Position numbers and translations under genes: made by a program | Shown: piece after piece, positions 6,469 through 13,747 of the stretch | How the letters are laid out: each line of letters begins with the position of its first letter | Position numbering within the stretch: position 1 is the first letter of the stretch | Source of the DNA: an uncultured Clostridia bacterium | GTDB taxonomy: Bacteria; Bacillota; Clostridia; UMGS1810 | Length of the DNA stretch: 16,500 nt | Reading direction: 5' to 3' | Assembly: GCA_937959315.1 (NCBI GenBank) | Contig: CALGRC010000208.1 | Coordinates: 1 to 16,500, forward strand | The notes under the pieces: model-generated | The model's input: the letters and a program-made list of their open reading frames with translations, nothing else | The model's database searches: none | What the model was told of the DNA's origin: nothing

Positions 6469-7635
6469 TCAATATCCTAAAGCAAAGGCGGCCATCAGTA
6501 CCGCGCCAATGCCAATGCAGCGTTCGTCAGGCGACAAACGGGAAGAATGCAGCGGATAAACGGGCGCCCCCGGCGCACGGCAGCCCAGCCGGAAATAGCA
6601 TCCCGGTGCGTTTTGGGCGAAATAGGCAAAATCATCGCCCAGCATAAAAGGTTCCTCCAGCCAGCGTACATTTTTCTTTCCCAGGTATTTTTCCGCGCAG
6701 GCGGCAAATGCTTGGGTCAACGCGGCGTCATTGACGACGGGCGGATATAAAAAGTGGTAATCCAGCTTGCAGGTTACGCCATATTGCCCCTCTACAGCTA
6801 GGATATGGCGTTCAATTGCAGCTTTGGCGCGGTGGCGGAGCGCGTTGTCAAAGCAGCGGAAGGTGCCGCCCATATCGGCGCGGTCGGGGATGATATTGGT
6901 GGTTTCGCCGCCGTTGATATAGCATACCGACAAGACACACGGTTCGCTGGCGTGCAGCTCGCCTACCACCTGGTTTTGCAGGCGGCAGGTGAGCTCTGCT
7001 GCCGCTGCAACCGGGTTGTGCCCGTTTTGCGGTTCAGCGCCATGGGTGCTTTTCCCCTGGATAGCGATGGTAAAATGGTCGGGGGATGCCATGATGCCGC
7101 CCTGCCGTACTTGGATGGTCCCAACATCCGCCTGCGGGGATATGTGGGCGGCAATACAGGCGTCCGTATGCGGATGTTCCATAATACCGGCGGCAATCAT
7201 AGGCTGTGCGCCGCCCACCCCTTCTTCGGCTGGCTGGAATACCACTTTTACTGTTCCATGAAGCTGTTTGTGCCGCTGGTGCAGCAAAATAGCGGCGGCC
7301 AGCGCAGCAGCGGTATGGATATCGTGCCCGCAGGCATGCATACGGCCGTTTATCTGCGAGGCATAGGGCAGGCCGGTCTGCTCGGCAATGGGCAGTGCGT
7401 CCATATCGGCCCGTATCAGCAGCGTCTTGCCTGGTTGGGCGCCGGAAATATGCGCTACAATTCCCGTTTTGGCAATACCGCAATCATAGGGGATTTCATA
7501 TTTATCCAAAAGGGCGCACACGCTGTCCGCCGTGTGAAATAAATCAAATTCCAACTCTGGATGCTGGTGCAGGGTACGCCGGAGTTGAAGGATATCCGGT
7601 TCTATCTGCCGGTAGCTTGCTTGCAACTGCTCCAT
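6469..7635 (-). CDS. M20-family metallo-amidohydrolase (M20D, IAA-amino-acid/hippurate hydrolase-like)
   Basis: A 388-residue, two-domain zinc or manganese hydrolase. N-terminal metal-site motifs are RADMDALPIAE (76-86), H100-A-C102-G-H104-D, F-Q-P-A-E137-E138-G and A-A-H164-I-S. The lid/dimerisation domain follows (SPDHFTIAIQGKSTHGAEP onward), and the C-terminal motif PLHSSRLSPDE supplies the last histidine ligand. Such enzymes cleave an amide bond of N-acyl amino acids, N-acetyl-diaminopimelate or amino-acid conjugates; the pattern does not fix the substrate. No signal peptide is seen, so it is cytoplasmic. An upstream ATG at 7686 is open, but AAAGGAGG lies 11 bases before the ATG at 7635, and the upstream ATG would precede the -10 box. 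It is transcribed alone. Confidence 0.92.
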   Translation of the reverse strand: MEQLQASYRQIEPDILQLRRTLHQHPELEFDLFHTADSVCALLDKYEIPYDCGIAKTGIVAHISGAQPGKTLLIRADMDALPIAEQTGLPYASQINGRMHACGHDIHTAAALAAAILLHQRHKQLHGTVKVVFQPAEEGVGGAQPMIAAGIMEHPHTDACIAAHISPQADVGTIQVRQGGIMASPDHFTIAIQGKSTHGAEPQNGHNPVAAAAELTCRLQNQVVGELHASEPCVLSVCYINGGETTNIIPDRADMGGTFRCFDNALRHRAKAAIERHILAVEGQYGVTCKLDYHFLYPPVVNDAALTQAFAACAEKYLGKKNVRWLEEPFMLGDDFAYFAQNAPGCYFRLGCRAPGAPVYPLHSSRLSPDERCIGIGAVLMAAFALGY

Positions 7636-7665
7636 ATTGGGCTGCGCCTCCTTTATATTTCTTTC

Positions 7666-7694
7666 ATTATACAGGAAAAAGTGCAACCCGTCTA
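7666..7694 (-). promoter_or_regulatory. Sigma-A promoter of the M20 gene
   Basis: On the minus strand TAGACG (7694-7689, 4 of 6), a 17-base spacer and a perfect TATAAT (7671-7666) lie 31 bases before the chosen ATG. It abuts, back to back, the sigma-E-like promoter of the divergent sipL gene. Confidence 0.5.
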
Positions 7695-7702
7695 CTGTTT
7701 AG

Positions 7703-7731
7703 TGATAAATTCCCTTTGTGCGGCATATATA
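7703..7731 (+). promoter_or_regulatory. Candidate sigma-E promoter of sipL
   Basis: TGATAAA (7703-7709) matches the sigma-E -35 pattern (core ATA) at 6 of 7, a 14-base spacer follows, and CATATATA (7724-7731) matches the -10 CATACAHT at 6 of 8. The spacing is exactly that of the B. subtilis consensus. SipL belongs to the sigma-E regulon in Clostridioides difficile, which fits. The region is AT-rich, so a chance match is possible. Confidence 0.45.
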
Positions 7732-7779
7732 TGGGATAAAGAAAAAGGTGGGCGTATGCAGCCCAAAAGGAGGAGCTCT

Positions 7780-9351
7780 ATGGCAATCGAATTGCAGCGG
7801 GAACCAATACAGGTCAGTGAGGATTTGAGCGGCGCGGCGGTGCAGACGGTGGTGGATACCGATATCATTGTACCCGATTCCAAGCCGGACGTGCTGCGCG
7901 TACTACAGGTGGACGCGGCTTCTGTCGTCAATGAGAAATATATTCAAAAGGACCATCTGACCATTTCCGGCAGCGTCAATTACAAGATTTTATATGCCAG
8001 CGACGAACCAGAATCCCAGCAGCGGGTAAAAAGCATTTTATACAATGCGCCTTTTTCCCAGCAGGTGGAAATCAAGGGTATTGACGACACCATGCTGACG
8101 TCGGTGAAGTCGGATGTGGTGCATGTGGAATTTGGTATTCAAAACAGCCGGAAAATCAACGTCAAAACTGTAATTGAATTGGACAGCAGCGTGGTGCGCA
8201 CCGTGTCGGAGGATGTGGTTTGCGCGCTGGAAGGGGATTTGGATTTGCCCTGCCGCAAACAGGTAGTACACAGTTATAACCTGACGGCATGTAAAGAAGA
8301 TACCTTTGAGCTGGGGGATGCGCTGGCAGTGCCGGCAGGCAACCCAATGATTGATGAAATTTTGAAGGTGGATGTGGAGATTGACGGCAAAGATGTAAAG
8401 GTAGTCAACAACAAGGTGGTAGCAAAGGGCAATGTGAATATTTGCACCCTATATGTTGGGACAAACGGCGAACTCAGCAGCATGGAGCACCAGCTGGGCT
8501 TTACAGAGGTGCTGGATGTCAACGGCATGACATCGGATATGACCAGCGATGTGGAATATCAAATTAAAAAAATCGATTATAAGGTGACGCAGGACAATGA
8601 CGGCGATCCCAGCCTGGTGGATTTCCAGATGCAGGTGTCGGCTGTGACAAAGGCTTATGCGCAAAGCAGCGTTGAGGTGCTGTCGGATTTGTACAGCCCG
8701 GATTATGACGTGGCGCTTGAGCAAAAGAGCTTGGCTGTTCACGAGCTGGTGTTTGGGGGCGTCAGCCAAAATATTATCAAGGACCAGGTGGAAATCCCTG
8801 CCGACCAGCCTTCCATTGTAAAGATTTACAATGTCATTGCAAAACCTTATCTGGAAAAAGCAGAGCTGCAAAATGGGAAGGTCTATGTCAGCGGCGTGAT
8901 AGACACGTATCTGCTATATTTATCTTCTGCCAGCGATAGCCCGGTGTACAGCGTAAAAAAAGAGGTGCCGTTTACCCATACGGTGGAAGTGCCGGAAGCG
9001 GCTGGTGAGGTTAGCCCCGTTGTCAAGCTGACAGTCGATCATGTCAATTACAGCTTAAATTCAGCCAATGACGCTGAAGTGCGGTTTGTATTGTCGGCAG
9101 ATACCCGCGTGCTGAAAACGTCTGCGGTTAACATCATCACCGATGTGGAAATAGATGAGGAAGCGCGTATTGATAAAAGCCAGCAGCCGAGCATCACCAT
9201 CTACTTTGTGCAAAACGGCGATTGCCTATGGGATATTGCCAAGCGGTACCATACAACAGTAGAAGAAATTGCGTCGGTCAATAAAATTGACCCGGAAAGT
9301 ACGCTGGCTGCCGCACAGCAGCTATTGATTCCAAAAAGGAAAGCGGTTTAG
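7780..9351 (+). CDS. sipL: SPOCS-LysM spore coat/cortex morphogenesis protein, SipL-like
   Basis: A 523-residue protein. Three related SPOCS (DUF3794-type) segments are visible: about 28-110 (starting DIIVPDSKPDVLRV), about 178-265 (NPMIDEILKVDVEI) and about 325-415 (DQVEIPADQPSIVKIYNV), each ending in a beta-rich stretch. Residues about 471-520 are a LysM domain (YFVQNGDCLWDIAKRYHTTVEEIASVNKID, then QQLLIPK). This order and length match SipL of Clostridioides difficile, a mother-cell protein whose LysM binds SpoIVA during coat and cortex assembly. There is no signal peptide, which fits a mother-cell cytosolic protein. The frame is open upstream to 7561, but AAAAGGAGG before the ATG at 7780 fixes the start. 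It is a single gene with a sigma-E-like promoter; other SPOCS-LysM paralogues exist in clostridia, so orthology is likely but unproven. Confidence 0.82.
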   Translation: MAIELQREPIQVSEDLSGAAVQTVVDTDIIVPDSKPDVLRVLQVDAASVVNEKYIQKDHLTISGSVNYKILYASDEPESQQRVKSILYNAPFSQQVEIKGIDDTMLTSVKSDVVHVEFGIQNSRKINVKTVIELDSSVVRTVSEDVVCALEGDLDLPCRKQVVHSYNLTACKEDTFELGDALAVPAGNPMIDEILKVDVEIDGKDVKVVNNKVVAKGNVNICTLYVGTNGELSSMEHQLGFTEVLDVNGMTSDMTSDVEYQIKKIDYKVTQDNDGDPSLVDFQMQVSAVTKAYAQSSVEVLSDLYSPDYDVALEQKSLAVHELVFGGVSQNIIKDQVEIPADQPSIVKIYNVIAKPYLEKAELQNGKVYVSGVIDTYLLYLSSASDSPVYSVKKEVPFTHTVEVPEAAGEVSPVVKLTVDHVNYSLNSANDAEVRFVLSADTRVLKTSAVNIITDVEIDEEARIDKSQQPSITIYFVQNGDCLWDIAKRYHTTVEEIASVNKIDPESTLAAAQQLLIPKRKAV

Positions 9352-9354
9352 CCA

Positions 9355-9383
9355 TTGACCGCGCAGGGAAGTTATGGTATGAT
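9355..9383 (+). promoter_or_regulatory. Sigma-A promoter of the rlmH operon
   Basis: TTGACC (9355-9360), a 17-base spacer and TATGAT (9378-9383) are present, with TGG forming an extended -10. It starts four bases after the sipL stop. The leader before the TTG start at 9469 would be about 80 bases and contains the hairpin at 9411-9442. Confidence 0.65.
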
Positions 9384-9410
9384 GAAGGTACTTCCAAAAA
9401 AGGTTTGTTT

Positions 9411-9451
9411 GCCGCCCGGTTCCGTGGTTTGGAACGGGCGGCATTTGTTTT
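9411..9451 (+). terminator. Hairpin with T-rich tail in the sipL-rlmH gap (terminator or attenuator)
   Basis: GCCGCCCGGTTCC (9411-9423) pairs with GGAACGGGCGGC (9431-9442) with one bulged G and a 7-base loop, followed by ATTTGTTTT. It would end transcripts coming from sipL. It also lies downstream of the rlmH promoter, so it sits in the rlmH leader. Confidence 0.6.
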
Positions 9452-9468
9452 GTGCGGAGGGGTAACGG

Positions 9469-9948
9469 TTGAAGGTTTGTATTGTATGTGTCGGGAAGAT
9501 AAAAGAGCGGTATTTGGCAGACGGCATTGCGGAATACTGCAAGCGGCTGGGGCGGTTTTGTACGGTGGAAATCGCCGAGGTGGCAGATGAACGGATACCG
9601 GAGCGGCCAAATGAAGCGGATATGGCGCGGGTGTTGGATGCGGAAGCGTCGCGGATGGAAAAGCGCATTCCCAAGGGGGCGTATGTGGTTGGGCTGTGCG
9701 TAGAGGGGCGCGCATGTTCCAGCGAGGCGTTTGCAAAGGCCCTTGCCCAGGCCCAGGTGCAGGGATACAGCACACTGGCTTTTCTAATTGGCGGTTCGCT
9801 GGGAATGGCGTCGCGTATCAAAGGCATGTGCCATCTGCGGCTGAGCCTGTCGGCCATGACACTGCCGCACCAGTTGGCCCGATTGGTGCTGCTGGAGCAA
9901 ATTTACCGCTGTTATAAAATCAATGCCGGTGAGGAATACCATAAATAG
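9469..9948 (+). CDS. rlmH: 23S rRNA (pseudouridine1915-N3)-methyltransferase RlmH
   Basis: A 159-residue protein of the exact size and pattern of RlmH, a SPOUT-class knotted methyltransferase that uses S-adenosylmethionine to methylate pseudouridine 1915 in helix 69 of 23S rRNA within 70S ribosomes. Visible marks are MKVCIVCVGKIKE at the start, F-L-I-G-G-S-L-G-M (SAM-binding loop in the knot) and the C-terminal block S-L-S-A-M-T-L-P-H-Q-L-A-R, E-Q-I-Y-R, ending G-E-E-Y-H-K. The start codon is TTG, with GGAGGGG (9456-9462) six bases before it. It heads an operon: the next gene begins 13 bases after its stop. Confidence 0.97.
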   Translation: MKVCIVCVGKIKERYLADGIAEYCKRLGRFCTVEIAEVADERIPERPNEADMARVLDAEASRMEKRIPKGAYVVGLCVEGRACSSEAFAKALAQAQVQGYSTLAFLIGGSLGMASRIKGMCHLRLSLSAMTLPHQLARLVLLEQIYRCYKINAGEEYHK

Positions 9949-9961
9949 GGAGGGACATACC

Positions 9962-10834
9962 ATGCGTACCGAACGGCAGATGTATGATTTGATATTGGAC
10001 GTCGCGCGCCGGGACGAGCGGGTACGGCTGGTAGGGCTCAATGGCTCCCGTGCCAACCCCAATGCCCCGCGCGACCGGTTTCAGGACTTTGACGTGGTGT
10101 TTGCGGTGACCGAACTGGGCCCGTTTTTGCATGACGACGGTTGGCTGGCGGTATTTGGAGAACGGGTGATATTGCAGAAGCCGGAAGCTATGACGCTTTA
10201 TCCGCCCAGTTTAGGAGGCTGGTTTTCCTACCTGATGCAGTTTACCGACGGGAACCGGATTGACTTGATTTTATTGCCGCTGTCTGATTTGGAGCGGTAT
10301 TTGCACGGCGATTCCCAAACGGTCATTTTGCTGGACAAGGATGGGCGGGCAGGGGAACTGCCGCCGCCGAGCGACTGTCAATACCACGTGAAACGTCCGT
10401 CGGCAGCGGAATTTGACGATTGCTGCAACGAGTTTTATTGGGTGTCCGCTTATGTAGCCAAAGGGCTGTGCCGGAAGGAGCTGCTGTTTGCTGCGGAACA
10501 TATGGGGCAGTATGTACGAAAGGAGCTTTTGCGTATGCTGTCGTGGCAGGTGGGGACGCAAACGGGGTTTTCGGTCAGTGTTGGCAAGTGCTGCAAATAC
10601 ATCCGGCCATATCTTTCGCCGGAGGACTGGGACGCGCTGCTGCACACCTATCGGCTGGATACGCCGGAGGGCTGCTGGGATGCACTGTACACAGCATATG
10701 GATTGTTTGAAAAAAGCGCGCGGCTGGTTGCAAAGCGTTTGGCGTATGCGTACCCGGAATATGGGGAACGGGTGACAGCTTATGTAGACGGTTTGCGCCG
10801 GGAATGGGACAACAAAGGAAAGGGAAGGGAGTAA
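9962..10834 (+). CDS. ANT(6)-type aminoglycoside 6-adenylyltransferase homologue
   Basis: A 290-residue protein with the AadE/ANT(6) pattern. MRTERQMYDLILDVA opens it, then G28-S29-R-A-N-P-N-A-P with FQDFDVVF carrying D42 and D44 of the nucleotidyltransferase metal site, then W-F-S-Y-L-M-Q-F-T-D-G-N-R-I-D101, supplying the third acidic residue, and VILLDKDG. The C-terminal half is the helical aminoglycoside-binding domain. Known members adenylate streptomycin using ATP. All expected acidic residues are present, so activity is plausible, but the substrate range of chromosomal homologues is often unknown. The RBS GGGAGGG lies 6 bases before the ATG at 9962. It sits between rlmH and a lipoprotein gene with very short gaps. 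I see no transposase or repeat suggesting recent transfer. Confidence 0.88.
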   Translation: MRTERQMYDLILDVARRDERVRLVGLNGSRANPNAPRDRFQDFDVVFAVTELGPFLHDDGWLAVFGERVILQKPEAMTLYPPSLGGWFSYLMQFTDGNRIDLILLPLSDLERYLHGDSQTVILLDKDGRAGELPPPSDCQYHVKRPSAAEFDDCCNEFYWVSAYVAKGLCRKELLFAAEHMGQYVRKELLRMLSWQVGTQTGFSVSVGKCCKYIRPYLSPEDWDALLHTYRLDTPEGCWDALYTAYGLFEKSARLVAKRLAYAYPEYGERVTAYVDGLRREWDNKGKGRE

Positions 10835-10837
10835 CAA

Positions 10838-11344
10838 ATGGAACGTCAGCGGCAAACAAGAGGGTACCGGTGGATTGCGGCAGTTTTTTCCATTATTATA
10901 GTTTTGGGGTTCACCGGCTGCGGGGAGCAGGAACGGCTGGAGGTGGAATACCTGTCAAGCATACAGGAAATTTCCTTGAAAATTCAGGTTGATACGCAAG
11001 AACTGGGGGAGGCGTTTGCCGCTTTTGACCCGGCGTCGCCCGAAACGGAAAGCCAAATGCTGGGCATATTGGATACCTTTTCACAGACTTGCCAGCGGCA
11101 GCGGGATTTACAGGCGCCGGAGGGGTTTGCGGATATCCAGGAAGCTTTTGTACAGGCAATGGATGTTTGGCTGGAGGCGGCAGGGCAGTACCGGGAGGCC
11201 GTCCATCTTTCCAGCCGGGATGGCGGAATGTCGGATGAGGCTTATCATATGTTTTTAGAAGCGGATAATCAATTACAGGAAGGTGTGGAGCTGTATAATG
11301 CGGCTTTGCAGCAAGCATCGGAAGCGCAGGAACAAATACAATAA
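10838..11344 (+). CDS. Small predicted lipoprotein, unknown function
   Basis: A 168-residue protein that I cannot place in a named family. Residues 1-27 form a signal peptide: basic start (MERQRQTRGYR), hydrophobic core (WIAAVFSIIIVLGFTG), then C28, a lipobox-like F-T-G-C with an unusual Phe at -3. The mature part is acidic and mostly helical, with heptad-like Leu/Ala/Gln patterning (for instance 140-168, ending in QQASEAQEQIQ), so probably a coiled or helical bundle on the outer face of the membrane. Three bases separate it from the adenylyltransferase stop, with GGGAAGGGA as RBS, so translation is probably coupled. It is last in the operon, running directly into a terminator. Confidence 0.75.
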   Translation: MERQRQTRGYRWIAAVFSIIIVLGFTGCGEQERLEVEYLSSIQEISLKIQVDTQELGEAFAAFDPASPETESQMLGILDTFSQTCQRQRDLQAPEGFADIQEAFVQAMDVWLEAAGQYREAVHLSSRDGGMSDEAYHMFLEADNQLQEGVELYNAALQQASEAQEQIQ

Positions 11345-11378
11345 AAAACCAGCAGTCTTTTTTAGGACTGCTGGTTTT
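11345..11378. terminator. Shared intrinsic terminator between convergent operons
   Basis: AAAACCAGCAGTC (11345-11357) pairs with GACTGCTGGTTTT (11366-11378) across a T-rich 8-base loop. The plus-strand operon stops one base before it, and the stop codon of the convergent membrane gene (11379-11377) overlaps its right end, so one hairpin serves both. Confidence 0.85.
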
Positions 11379-13593
11379 ATCTTTTCACCGTAATAACCGG
11401 ACGGATACCCAGCGGGGTATTGGCGTCACGGTGCATAACAAACCCATGCCGGTCAGCATAGCGTACCATGTCTGCATTGGCGGTATAGGGGTCTAACAGC
11501 CAATAGTCCTGCCCGGCGGTACGGTGGAAGCTGCCGTTTTGATAATCGGGCAGCGTCAGCAGGGATACAGTATCCTGCACCGTTTGAAAGTATGCGCTTT
11601 CATACAATGCGGCAACGGTGTTGGGATCGGCTGTCCAATAGTGCGGATGGCTGCCGCCTTCGCTCTGTGCGGCATATGGCTCTGCAAGCAGTGCATGGAT
11701 ATCCATTGGCAGCAGGCGTGCGCGTTCTGCGGGGGTAAAGCAGGTTAGGAAGGCGCTGTTGAGCCAGCTTCGTATGTCGCTTTGGCTCCAAAGGTTGCTG
11801 CCATAGGCGTCCGACTGGTCATAAATGCGCGTAGCCAGCACCCGCCGGCTGACCGCTTTGACGCTGCCAACCGGGTTTTGCCGCAAAATTTCCCACTCAA
11901 TGGGCTGGCCCTCCCAGCTTCCCATCAAAAAAGTGCCGGGATATGCGGCGTGGTTGCAGTAAATGGTGAACCCCGTTGCCAAAAGGATGGGTAGCACACA
12001 GCAAAGAACCCGTTTGGCTGACTTGGCAAAAAAGGCGCCAATCGGCCGGATATGCAGCAGAAACGCGGCAAATAGGGCGGCAAACAGTATATCCATTAGG
12101 TGGATGAATAAAAACATATGCTTGGATAGGTCCGCTTCCCCGTTGCCGATGATGGGAATTGCAAGGTTTGCCCAAATGCCGGCGAGCAGCAGTAAAAAAC
12201 ATCCAGAAACTGCCATGGCTTTGCGGCTGCAAGTGCGGCGGTGGAAAAATTGTATCAGAAGGACGGTGATATTTGCCACGGTCAGCAGCAGCAAAAACGG
12301 CAGCACAAACCATGGCTGGTATGGCAGGTGCAGGAGGATTCGCAAATGGCTCCACAAGCTCCAGCGGCTGGTCTGCGCCATACGGGTATCGGTTTGCGTC
12401 CCCAGGTAGGGCGGCCGGATGGAGGCGCTGTTTTGCACAGCCAGCGCCAGCTTTTGGGTCAGGCGCACGGGATGCCGCAAATAAAACAGTGCAATGTCCG
12501 CTTTTCCGGTTTTTTCATAAAACTGCTGGGCAAAATCCTCTGAATGGATATCTACGGGATAACTGCCCATATAAGCATGGGTATTTTGCAAAACGGCAAG
12601 CCCGCTATCCAGCCCAAGCTCTTCCAAGTCCTGCTCCGGGGTGGGGCTGGATTTTAAAATACCAAAAAAGACCGACTGATAGGTGGTGTCATAGTCCATC
12701 CAGGCGGGGATGCTGGTATAGAGGACCGCCAGTGCGGCGACCGTTATGCAGACACCGCCCGAAAGGATGGTGCGGAACCGCCAGCCTTTGCCCAGCAGCA
12801 ACAGCAGCAGGCTGAAAAGCGCAATCAGGATGGCAAACGGGATGTTGGCCAGTTTTGAACCGGCAAACAGATATAGGGTGATATAAAAGAACCCCAGTGC
12901 CACATAATTTCGGGGGCTGCGGAACAAGGTTAGTATCAGCCCAATTAAGAGCATAAATGTGACAAATTGCAGAGCCTCGCCATAAAAGGAGTTGAAATAC
13001 AAAAGGTAGCCGGCATCGCAAAAAATCAACAAAAACAGCAGCGCGGCCATGATACGGGATGGGATAGTTTGGAAAAACCGGACAATCAGAAAGGCCGCCG
13101 CGCTCAACACCAGACTATAAAGCAACGCCAGGTAAAACAAGGAATACTGGGTAAGCGGCTGCCCGGTTATGCAGTTGGCCGCATAGTTGAGCAGCTTGGA
13201 TGCCTTGATAAAGGCAAAGTGCGGCGATGTGTATTCCACCTCGTCCTGTGAGGTTGCAAGCAAAGAGCCAATGCGTTCCCACGCGGTATTGCCGGAGATT
13301 TCCATGACATACTCCTGCTTGAATACATAGCTGCTGTCTGTGCCGTCGGCGTAGTCCATTTGGTTGGCCAGCAGTACCCGGCGAAAGTCGCCGTTGTCCG
13401 ACAGGCCAATGTTGTCCCCGGCATACAAAACGGCCAGGCAGGTGATAGCTACCAGCAGGGCGGTAAAGATAGGGAGCAGTTTCCGCACGGCTTCGGCCTT
13501 GCCGCGCAGGCGGCGCTTTGGCTTTGGCTCCAAAGCAGCGGGCTGTACAGCAGTCTGCTGTTCTATCTGCGGCTGTGTGGCAACCGGCTCCAT
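11377..13593 (-). CDS. Polytopic membrane protein (GT-C-like) with C-terminal DUF6273-like domain
   Basis: A 738-residue protein. Residues 1-37 are a Pro/Gln-rich, then basic, cytoplasmic tail. From about 38 to 553 there are a dozen or so hydrophobic segments. The first external loop carries L-S-D66-N-G-D69-F, an acidic motif in the place where GT-C glycosyltransferases keep a catalytic Asp, and FNSFYGE follows near 200. Residues 555-738 are a soluble domain with the DUF6273 pattern: G-S-W-E-G-Q-P-I-E-W-E-I-L, ATRIYDQ, W-S-Q-S-D-I-R-S-W-L-N-S-A-F, LLTLPDY, Y-W-L-L-D, and G-I-R-P-V-I-T at the end. A cell-surface glycan or teichoic-acid role is an inference. The RBS AAGGGGG precedes the ATG. 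It is transcribed alone. Confidence 0.8.
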   Translation of the reverse strand: MEPVATQPQIEQQTAVQPAALEPKPKRRLRGKAEAVRKLLPIFTALLVAITCLAVLYAGDNIGLSDNGDFRRVLLANQMDYADGTDSSYVFKQEYVMEISGNTAWERIGSLLATSQDEVEYTSPHFAFIKASKLLNYAANCITGQPLTQYSLFYLALLYSLVLSAAAFLIVRFFQTIPSRIMAALLFLLIFCDAGYLLYFNSFYGEALQFVTFMLLIGLILTLFRSPRNYVALGFFYITLYLFAGSKLANIPFAILIALFSLLLLLLGKGWRFRTILSGGVCITVAALAVLYTSIPAWMDYDTTYQSVFFGILKSSPTPEQDLEELGLDSGLAVLQNTHAYMGSYPVDIHSEDFAQQFYEKTGKADIALFYLRHPVRLTQKLALAVQNSASIRPPYLGTQTDTRMAQTSRWSLWSHLRILLHLPYQPWFVLPFLLLLTVANITVLLIQFFHRRTCSRKAMAVSGCFLLLLAGIWANLAIPIIGNGEADLSKHMFLFIHLMDILFAALFAAFLLHIRPIGAFFAKSAKRVLCCVLPILLATGFTIYCNHAAYPGTFLMGSWEGQPIEWEILRQNPVGSVKAVSRRVLATRIYDQSDAYGSNLWSQSDIRSWLNSAFLTCFTPAERARLLPMDIHALLAEPYAAQSEGGSHPHYWTADPNTVAALYESAYFQTVQDTVSLLTLPDYQNGSFHRTAGQDYWLLDPYTANADMVRYADRHGFVMHRDANTPLGIRPVITVKR

Positions 13594-13626
13594 CTTGCTT
13601 CCCCCTTTTTCAGCAATAATAGTCTA

Positions 13627-13655
13627 AGTATACTATAAACCGACTGTTTTTGCAA
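13627..13655 (-). promoter_or_regulatory. Sigma-A promoter of the membrane/DUF6273 gene
   Basis: On the minus strand TTGCAA (13655-13650), a 17-base spacer and TATACT (13632-13627) lie 33 bases before the ATG. The -35 and spacing equal those of the gapA promoter further right. Confidence 0.6.
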
Positions 13656-13702
13656 CCGCTAAGCTTTTGGCTATGCTGGGAAGCAGAGGGATTAGGGCAA
13701 GA

Positions 13703-13737
13703 AAAAACCCTTCCCGCCATGTGAGGGAAGGGTTTTT
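13703..13737 (-). terminator. Intrinsic terminator of gapA
   Basis: AAAAACCCTTCCC (13703-13715) pairs with GGGAAGGGTTTTT (13725-13737) across a 9-base loop. Read on the minus strand it begins 10 bases after the gapA stop and ends in six T, so it stops gapA transcription before the next minus-strand promoter. Confidence 0.92.
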
Positions 13738-13747
13738 GAAACTTGAT

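Noticed and set aside
6805..7542. 245-residue plus-strand frame opposite the M20 gene
   Set aside because: The minus strand encodes an intact M20 enzyme with all metal ligands; the plus frame is its shadow.
7561..7779. N-terminal extension of the sipL frame by 73 residues
   Set aside because: The extension overlaps the start and promoter of the divergent M20 gene, while AGGAGG and the ATG at 7780 fit the known SipL start.
9278..9857. Minus-strand frames (165 and 161 residues) across the sipL-rlmH junction
   Set aside because: They are Pro/Arg/Ser-rich shadows of rlmH, which is unmistakable on the plus strand.
9962..10834. Recently acquired mobile resistance gene
   Set aside because: No transposase, integrase, inverted repeat or shift in base composition is seen around it, and it is embedded in an operon with rlmH.
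11963..12815. Plus-strand frames of 148 and 180 residues inside the membrane protein gene
   Set aside because: They oppose a long frame with clear transmembrane periodicity and have Arg/Gln/Pro-rich antisense composition.
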